Shown here: positions 6,897 through 10,185 of the stretch, one piece after another | Layout of the letters: each line of letters starts with the position of its first letter | Numbering within the stretch: the first letter of the stretch is position 1 | Assembly: GCA_964462635.1 (NCBI GenBank) | Contig: CAYWYJ010000134.1 | Coordinates: forward strand, 1-10,185 | Length of the DNA stretch: 10,185 nt | Reading direction: 5' to 3' | From: JBFMAI01 sp964462635 | Lineage (GTDB): Bacteria; Planctomycetota; Phycisphaerae; UBA1845; Fen-1342 | Notes under the pieces: generated by a model | The model's input: the letters and a program-made list of their open reading frames with translations, nothing else | What the model was told of the DNA's origin: nothing | Database searches by the model: none | Position numbers and translations under genes: made by a program

Positions 6897-7129
6897 TCGG
6901 CCGCGGCTTCGACGACCTTCAGGGCGTTGCACAGCAGATCGACAGCGGCCCCCACGGTCTGTACCTTCTCCGCTTCCTCGTCGGCAATCGACAGCTCGAA
7001 AGCGTCCTCCAGCAGCATTACGAACTCGACACTGTCGAGACTGTCATAGTTCAAGTCGGCCTGGAAGTGCGTCGCCTCCGTGACGGCCGCCGGATCGACG
7101 CCGGCCTGTGCCGCGGCGATCGCGCGCAC
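6893..7129 (-). CDS. Acyl carrier protein (start uncertain)
   Basis: Residue numbers count from a GTG at 7129-7127: 78 residues. The protein holds the phosphopantetheine site DSLDSVEF (29-36, Ser30) and the acidic second half typical of free-standing carrier proteins (LEDAFELSIADEEAEKVQTVGAAVDLL, spread over 40-66). In typical AcpP the serine is near position 37, so this start cuts about 7 residues off helix 1. In-frame codons upstream of the GTG read I-A-E-K-V-R-A-I, matching the family N-terminus, but offer no ATG, GTG or TTG. The family-like start would be the ATC at 7141-7139, which overlaps the stop TAA (7143-7141) of the upstream regulator as TAATC, with GAGAG shortly ahead. The product would carry acyl chains in fatty-acid or a specialised lipid pathway; whether it is the main housekeeping ACP cannot be told, as no fab gene is in the window. 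Confidence 0.9.
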   Translation of the reverse strand: MRAIAAAQAGVDPAAVTEATHFQADLNYDSLDSVEFVMLLEDAFELSIADEEAEKVQTVGAAVDLLCNALKVVEAAAD

Positions 7130-7140
7130 CTTCTCGGCGA

Positions 7141-7548
7141 TTACGTCTCTCGTGAGCGTTTCCTGCGTCGCATTCGTCCCTTGCAGAGGGCCTCGTTCGG
7201 ATTGGCCTCAACACGCCGAAGCGCGGCCGCCAGCTTGCGCACCGTGCCGAAATCGGGCTCCGTCTTGCCGCACTCGATGCGGTTCAGTGTTTCCGTGCGG
7301 ATTCCCGCAACGGACGCCAGGGCCGCCTGCGTCAAGCCGCCCGCCCGGCGCCGCTGGCGAATGCGCAACCCTAACGGAGCTTCCGCGTGCTCGAGGGCAG
7401 CCAGTGCCTCGAGCGCGCTGCGGCCGCGGGCCGCCGGCTGGACCCCCGCCCGTTGGCACAAGGCCGCCAACTGCGCCTCCCGCAGCACGGCGTACGTGAC
7501 GCCGCCCAACTCAATCACGGCGAACTCCAGGCGTCGCTTGGTAGCCAT
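7141..7548 (-). CDS. XRE-family helix-turn-helix protein, antitoxin-like
   Basis: 135 residues from an ATG at 7548-7546, with GGAG (7558-7555) 6 bases ahead. Residues about 60-113 form an XRE/Cro-type DNA-binding domain: LRIRQRRRAGGLTQAALA, then the recognition part SVAGIRTETLNRIECGK, then the PDFGTVRKLAAAL helix. Residues 8-30 (EFAVIELGGVTYAVLREAQLAAL) look like the short beta-hairpin plus helix found ahead of the HTH in some antitoxin-like proteins. The last 12 residues are strongly basic (RMRRRKRSRE). It is probably a repressor that controls its own promoter, which carries inverted repeats. No toxin gene is adjacent; instead the next gene in the same direction is the acyl carrier protein, touching or nearly touching it. 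Family is clear; target and role are inference. Confidence 0.87.
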   Translation of the reverse strand: MATKRRLEFAVIELGGVTYAVLREAQLAALCQRAGVQPAARGRSALEALAALEHAEAPLGLRIRQRRRAGGLTQAALASVAGIRTETLNRIECGKTEPDFGTVRKLAAALRRVEANPNEALCKGRMRRRKRSRET

Positions 7549-7564
7549 TCGTCACTCCGCGGCC

Positions 7565-7593
7565 AGTATAGGTTCTATTGATTTCAACGTCAA
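7565..7593 (-). promoter_or_regulatory. Near-consensus promoter of the XRE-ACP unit
   Basis: Read on the minus strand, TTGACG (7593-7588) and TATACT (7570-7565) are exactly 17 bases apart, each matching the sigma-70 type consensus in 5 of 6 positions. The predicted start is near 7558, only about 10 bases before the ATG at 7548, so the leader would hold little beyond the ribosome binding site. It is the best promoter in the window and lies in a conspicuous AT-rich patch. Confidence 0.75.
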
Positions 7594-7595
7594 TA
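7576..7595. promoter_or_regulatory. Inverted repeat overlapping the XRE promoter, probable operator
   Basis: TATTGA (7576-7581) and TCAATA (7590-7595) are exact inverted repeats with an 8-base spacer. A second overlapping dyad, TTGA-TT-TCAA (7578-7587), lies inside. Both cover the -35 box and spacer, where a bound repressor would block RNA polymerase. The XRE protein is the obvious candidate ligand. Confidence 0.55.
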
Positions 7596-7631
7596 TACTT
7601 GATGTGTAACTCATTACCCGCCGGCAACCAC

Positions 7632-7668
7632 GGGCCGGGCGCCCCGCCGCGCGGCGGCGGCGCGGCCC
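7632..7668. repeat. Large GC-only palindrome
   Basis: CCGCCGCGCGGCGG (7644-7657) is a perfect 14-bp palindrome. Flanking bases GGGCCGGGCGCC (7632-7643) and CGGCGCGGCCC (7658-7668) can extend the stem with small bulges. It lies between the terminator of the small unknown gene and the XRE promoter, and may act as a second barrier to read-through. Confidence 0.4.
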
Positions 7669-7689
7669 GGGCGATCCCAGCGTGCGACA

Positions 7690-7726
7690 AAGTACCGGGA
7701 CGGCGTCCCCCCGCTACGCCGCCCGG
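7690..7726 (-). terminator. Probable intrinsic terminator of the small unknown gene
   Basis: On the minus strand CCGGGCGGCGT (7726-7716) pairs with ACGCCGTCCCGG (7706-7695): 11 pairs with one bulged base and a 9-base loop. The stem is followed by TACTTTG, the most T-rich stretch nearby. It begins 21 bases after the stop at 7748, the expected place, and would isolate the downstream XRE gene from this message. Confidence 0.6.
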
Positions 7727-7747
7727 CTTGCAGGGCCGCCGCCCGGC

Positions 7748-8146
7748 TCATTCGCTCGACGCGTCCGTGTCCGCCGGCGTGGCGGCCGTCTCCCGCTCCT
7801 TCGCGGCGCTGACGACCTCGAATAGCCGGCGTCCGAAGCTCTCGCTGACGCGCCCGAGCCGATACTGCCGCACGTCGATGACGCAGTGCTTCCCGCGCGG
7901 GGTCTCGAGCAGCACGAACGGCAGGCAGATCTCCTCGACCCGCATCGGCTGCCAGTTGTGACGCGGCCAGTGCACCACGTGGACGAGACGCGGCGGCTTT
8001 TCATCCAGACTGAACAACGGCCAGACACGCTCGCTGACGACCTGTAACGCCGCCACGTAGTCCCCGGGGCGCAGGTCTTCCGGCGCCACGGGGCGGGTCA
8101 TCCGGGCCTCGCTGTCCTCCGGCGCGTTGGTAATGTTGTCGTTCAC
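7748..8146 (-). CDS. Small soluble protein of unknown function
   Basis: 132 residues from a GTG at 8146-8144. This start is chosen because GGGAGGTGAT, almost the full complement of the 16S tail, lies 4 bases ahead. An in-frame GTG at 8215 would add 23 residues with a weaker site, and ATG at Met16 (MTRPVAPEDL) is a third option. After an acidic N-terminal tail comes a compact domain: LRPGDYVAAL, a WPLFSL segment, the VVHWPRHNWQP segment, then EEICLPFVLLETPRG, a Cys-containing hydrophobic strand region, and VIDVRQYRLGRVSESFGRRLFEVV. The tail after about residue 117 is low complexity. No membrane segment or signal peptide is seen. From memory, small planctomycete proteins share the 'RPGDYV ... 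CLPFV ... P-x-G ... LDVR' pattern, but I know no function. It has its own promoter and terminator. Confidence 0.75.
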   Translation of the reverse strand: MNDNITNAPEDSEARMTRPVAPEDLRPGDYVAALQVVSERVWPLFSLDEKPPRLVHVVHWPRHNWQPMRVEEICLPFVLLETPRGKHCVIDVRQYRLGRVSESFGRRLFEVVSAAKERETAATPADTDASSE

Positions 8147-8269
8147 GGCAATCACCTCCCCGGTTTTCAGGCGGTCGCGGTACGCCGTACGCCGCCATAC
8201 CAGGGACGCACTCACAGCTCGCCCCGATTCAAGTAACTCGACGACACAAGAAGGAGAGCGCAGCCGCGA

Positions 8270-8362
8270 CTAGCCGGGCAGCGCGTGTCCGGTCGCGCGG
8301 TTTCCGCCGGCGGCATAGCGCCCGCCGCGGAACACACCAGAGATGACTCGAAGCGCGCGCAC
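8270..8362 (-). CDS. Possible 30-residue leader peptide
   Basis: A GTG at 8362-8360 follows GGAGGTG (8373-8367) by 4 bases, one of the strongest ribosome binding sites here, and lies about 15 bases after the predicted transcription start near 8377. It reads 30 codons (MRALRVISGVFRGG and on, Arg/Gly-rich) to TAG at 8272-8270. A TTG two bases upstream (8364) in another frame would instead give about 50 residues ending at 8212, whose TGA overlaps an in-frame GTG (8215) of the downstream gene as GTGA. Which frame is used, or whether the site only loads ribosomes, is open. Confidence 0.35.
   Translation of the reverse strand: MRALRVISGVFRGGRYAAGGNRATGHALPG
8302..8332 (-). other. Strong hairpin inside the leader
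   Basis: TTCCGCCGGCGG (8302-8313) and CCGCCGCGGAA (8322-8332) pair over 11 positions with one bulged base and an 8-base loop. It lies within the short leader ORF, so ribosome passage would open it. No T tract follows. Confidence 0.45.
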
Positions 8363-8383
8363 AATACACCTCCGAGAATCACT

Positions 8384-8412
8384 AGTATGCCACAAGAATC
8401 CGCGGTTGTCAA
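8384..8412 (-). promoter_or_regulatory. Promoter of the leader and small unknown gene
   Basis: On the minus strand a perfect TTGACA (8412-8407) is followed after exactly 17 bases by CATACT (8389-8384), which matches the -10 consensus in 4 of 6 positions. The predicted start is near 8377, giving a leader of about 230 bases before the GTG at 8146. Confidence 0.65.
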
Positions 8413-8522
8413 GAAAGAGCCTGTTCGCGCACCGGCCCGAACTCAACCCCGCCAACCGGACCTACCCCGCAAGTGGCGAGCCGCTGGGCCCCGCCCCGTC
8501 CGCTCAAACGCCGCCCTGACGG

Positions 8523-10185
8523 TCACGGCCCCGTCGGCGCCCGCGGCCCCAGCCCCCGCAGGTCCCCCTGCCGGCGGGTGATCCCGGCCGCGTCCAGCCG
8601 CTCCACGATTGGCACCACGTACTTCCGCGACGAGTTGAGCAGCGTCCGGATTTCGGACACCGTCACCTGCTTCCCGTCGCGCAGCGCCGTCGCCAACATC
8701 CCGACCATCGCCTCCCAGCGCTCCTGGTGGAGCCAGATACCGTCGGCAATCCGCACCAGCAGGCCCCGCGCCACCGCCAGATCGATCAGCTCGCGCAGGC
8801 GGCGCTCGTTCTTCGGCGTCCGACAGCCCAGCGCGGCAAACTCGGGCGGCTGATACGCCCCGGCGTTGAACTCCTGCAGGAGCTCATCGAGCAACCGTTG
8901 ATCGGTCGGCGACAACGCCGCGCTGTGTCCCGGGGGCACCACGTGCTCATCGGCCAGGACGAATTGCTCCTGCGCGACGAACCAATCCGCCAGCACCGGC
9001 CGGAACCGCGCGGGGCACACGCGCGGCATCCAGCCGGGCCACTCGCTGCGCGGCAGGCCCGGTGTGCGCGGGTTCGCGTCCAGGTACGCCCGCAGCCGCC
9101 GATCGAGGTCCTGCCCGAGGGCGGCGAGCACGTCGCGGTGGACGAGCATGCGTTGCGAGGCGGTTTCCAGCGCGCACAGGACGCCCTTGTCCACCAGACC
9201 GCGCACCGTGCGGGCCACTTCGTCGGACTCGGCCAGGCCGGCCTCGGCGGCGAGTCGCGGCTCGCTCAGCAAGGACCAGCCGGCCTCGCGGACCACGTGC
9301 TCCAGTCGCTCACGCGGGCCGCCGTCCTTCAGCGTCTTCAGCACCTCGGGCCGCGGGGGACGCCGGGCGTTCCAGCGCCGGGCCGTCGGGCGTATGACGC
9401 GACCGCCGCCCAGCGTGCGCAGCGCCGCTTCGTCTCGCAGGATAAAGTGCTGCCCCCAGGCGGCGACGATGGGCTCGGCGACGCGCAGTTGCCCGAACAC
9501 GTCCTGCACGACGTCGCCGGCGGGCTTGTCCGGCAGGCGCAGCTCGGCCAGCACCTCGTTCGTGGCGATGTGCAGCCGCAAGCGCAGCGTTTGGCGGACG
9601 AGCTTGCCCGGCATCCGCAGTAGGGCCAGCCACACGTCCATCAGCCGCGTGGATTGCAGGTAGCCGGGGGTGGCCAGCTCGAACCCGCGGCGCACCTCTT
9701 CGTGCGACACGCCGGCCAGGTTGACCGCCAGACGCATGCGGCCGCTGGCCGCCTCGCGGGCGTCGCGGTGCGTCTGCAAGTCGCGGACCCGGACCTTGCG
9801 ACCGACCGGCCACAGCTCCAGTTCCTCTTCCCGCCGCACCGTGCCGTGCGCCACCGAGCCCGTCACGACGGTACCGCGGCCAGCGACCACGAACGCGCGG
9901 TCCACCGGCAGGCGAAACCAGCGGTAGGGGACGCGGGCCCGGCGTGGATCACGGGCCAGTTGCACGAGTGTCGCCCGCAGCTCATCCAGCCCGCGCCCGG
10001 TCTCCGCCGACGTGCGGAGGCACGCCAGCGGCTCGATCCCGTGGGCCGCGAGCAGCGTGCGGGCATCGTCCTCGACCGCGTCCCCCCACTCCTCGTCAAC
10101 CAGGTCCATCTTCGTCAACACGAGCACGCAGCGGTCCAGGCCGAGCAGCCGCAGCACCTCGGCGTGCTCGCGCGTCTGCGGCATC
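8523..10185 (-). CDS. selB: Selenocysteine-specific elongation factor SelB, 5' end off window
   Basis: 553 residues are visible from an internal Met at 10184; roughly the first 80-90 residues of the GTPase domain, including the P-loop, lie beyond the right edge. SelB is the specialised EF-Tu homologue that carries selenocysteinyl-tRNA to UGA codons marked by a SECIS hairpin. Visible in order: MPQTREH, usual in SelB after the switch II region; TKMD (24-27), the guanine-specificity motif in place of NKxD; domain II with FRLPVDRAFVVAGRGTVVTG; domain III; and a long C-terminal half of winged-helix domains that bind SECIS RNA, ending in NSSRKYVVPIVERLDAAG, the conserved last winged helix. The stop is TGA at 8525-8523. 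No selA, selD, selC or clear selenoprotein gene is in the window. Confidence 0.95.
   Translation of the reverse strand, partial: MPQTREHAEVLRLLGLDRCVLVLTKMDLVDEEWGDAVEDDARTLLAAHGIEPLACLRTSAETGRGLDELRATLVQLARDPRRARVPYRWFRLPVDRAFVVAGRGTVVTGSVAHGTVRREEELELWPVGRKVRVRDLQTHRDAREAASGRMRLAVNLAGVSHEEVRRGFELATPGYLQSTRLMDVWLALLRMPGKLVRQTLRLRLHIATNEVLAELRLPDKPAGDVVQDVFGQLRVAEPIVAAWGQHFILRDEAALRTLGGGRVIRPTARRWNARRPPRPEVLKTLKDGGPRERLEHVVREAGWSLLSEPRLAAEAGLAESDEVARTVRGLVDKGVLCALETASQRMLVHRDVLAALGQDLDRRLRAYLDANPRTPGLPRSEWPGWMPRVCPARFRPVLADWFVAQEQFVLADEHVVPPGHSAALSPTDQRLLDELLQEFNAGAYQPPEFAALGCRTPKNERRLRELIDLAVARGLLVRIADGIWLHQERWEAMVGMLATALRDGKQVTVSEIRTLLNSSRKYVVPIVERLDAAGITRRQGDLRGLGPRAPTGP

Larger units (their letters stand above)
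8147..8522. other. 376-base gap between selB and the small unknown gene
   Basis: The gap holds a consensus promoter (8384-8412, minus strand), at least one short leader ORF (8270-8362) and a strong hairpin inside that ORF (8302-8332). Between 8413 and 8522, after the selB stop, I see no T-tailed terminator. I looked for a selenocysteine tRNA because selB is adjacent and found no T-arm or acceptor pairing that fits. Confidence 0.5.

Noticed and set aside
7594..7599. Divergent plus-strand promoter using TATACT at 7594
   Set aside because: No acceptable -35 box lies 16-18 bases upstream, and no plus-strand gene follows.
8147..8215. N-terminal extension of the small unknown protein from GTG 8215
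   Set aside because: The GTG at 8146 has a near-perfect ribosome binding site that would otherwise be inside the gene; the GTGA overlap at 8215 keeps a small doubt.
8147..8522. Selenocysteine tRNA (selC) next to selB
   Set aside because: No segment shows the long acceptor and extra arms or a T-arm consensus on either strand.
8727..9623. Open frame on the plus strand opposite selB
   Set aside because: It is antisense to a conserved SelB region and has no recognisable domain or good ribosome binding site.

Overview
The window is a very GC-rich bacterial chromosome segment with almost exclusively G/C third codon positions. I infer a planctomycete, probably Phycisphaerae-like. The main reason is the secreted protein at the left edge, which carries two copies of a cysteine module beginning with Gly-Ala-Cys-Cys, a module I associate with exported proteins of that phylum. 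The form of the acyl carrier protein and a palindromic intergenic element rich in CTCGCCCTCCC fit the same picture. This is inference, not a database result.

Left part (1-2109): an exported Cys-rich protein runs off the left edge on the minus strand. About 1.1 kb of apparently non-coding DNA follows, holding several perfect hairpins, a compound palindromic element and a good promoter facing right. Middle (2110-6896, plus strand): a complete acetyl-CoA synthetase (acs), a 12-helix MFS carrier of the oxalate/formate antiporter (OFA) type, a small anchored protein with a BamE/SmpA-like pattern, and a multi-helix membrane protein of unknown role. acs plus the carrier plausibly form a monocarboxylate uptake and activation unit.

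Right part (6893-10185, minus strand, reading right to left): the C-terminal 553 residues or so of SelB, the selenocysteine-specific elongation factor; a 376-base gap holding a consensus promoter and one or two short leader ORFs; a small protein of unknown function with a good terminator after it; an XRE-family DNA-binding protein behind a near-consensus promoter overlapped by inverted repeats; and an acyl carrier protein directly coupled to it. The carrier protein's family-expected start lies at an ATC overlapping the regulator's stop codon, so its start is unresolved. Its stop codon overlaps that of the convergent membrane-protein gene.

Most genes look like ordinary housekeeping or transport functions. 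The parts most worth a second look are the XRE-ACP gene pair with its AT-rich operator, and the leader arrangement in front of the small unknown protein. I see no CRISPR array, transposase, rRNA or tRNA.
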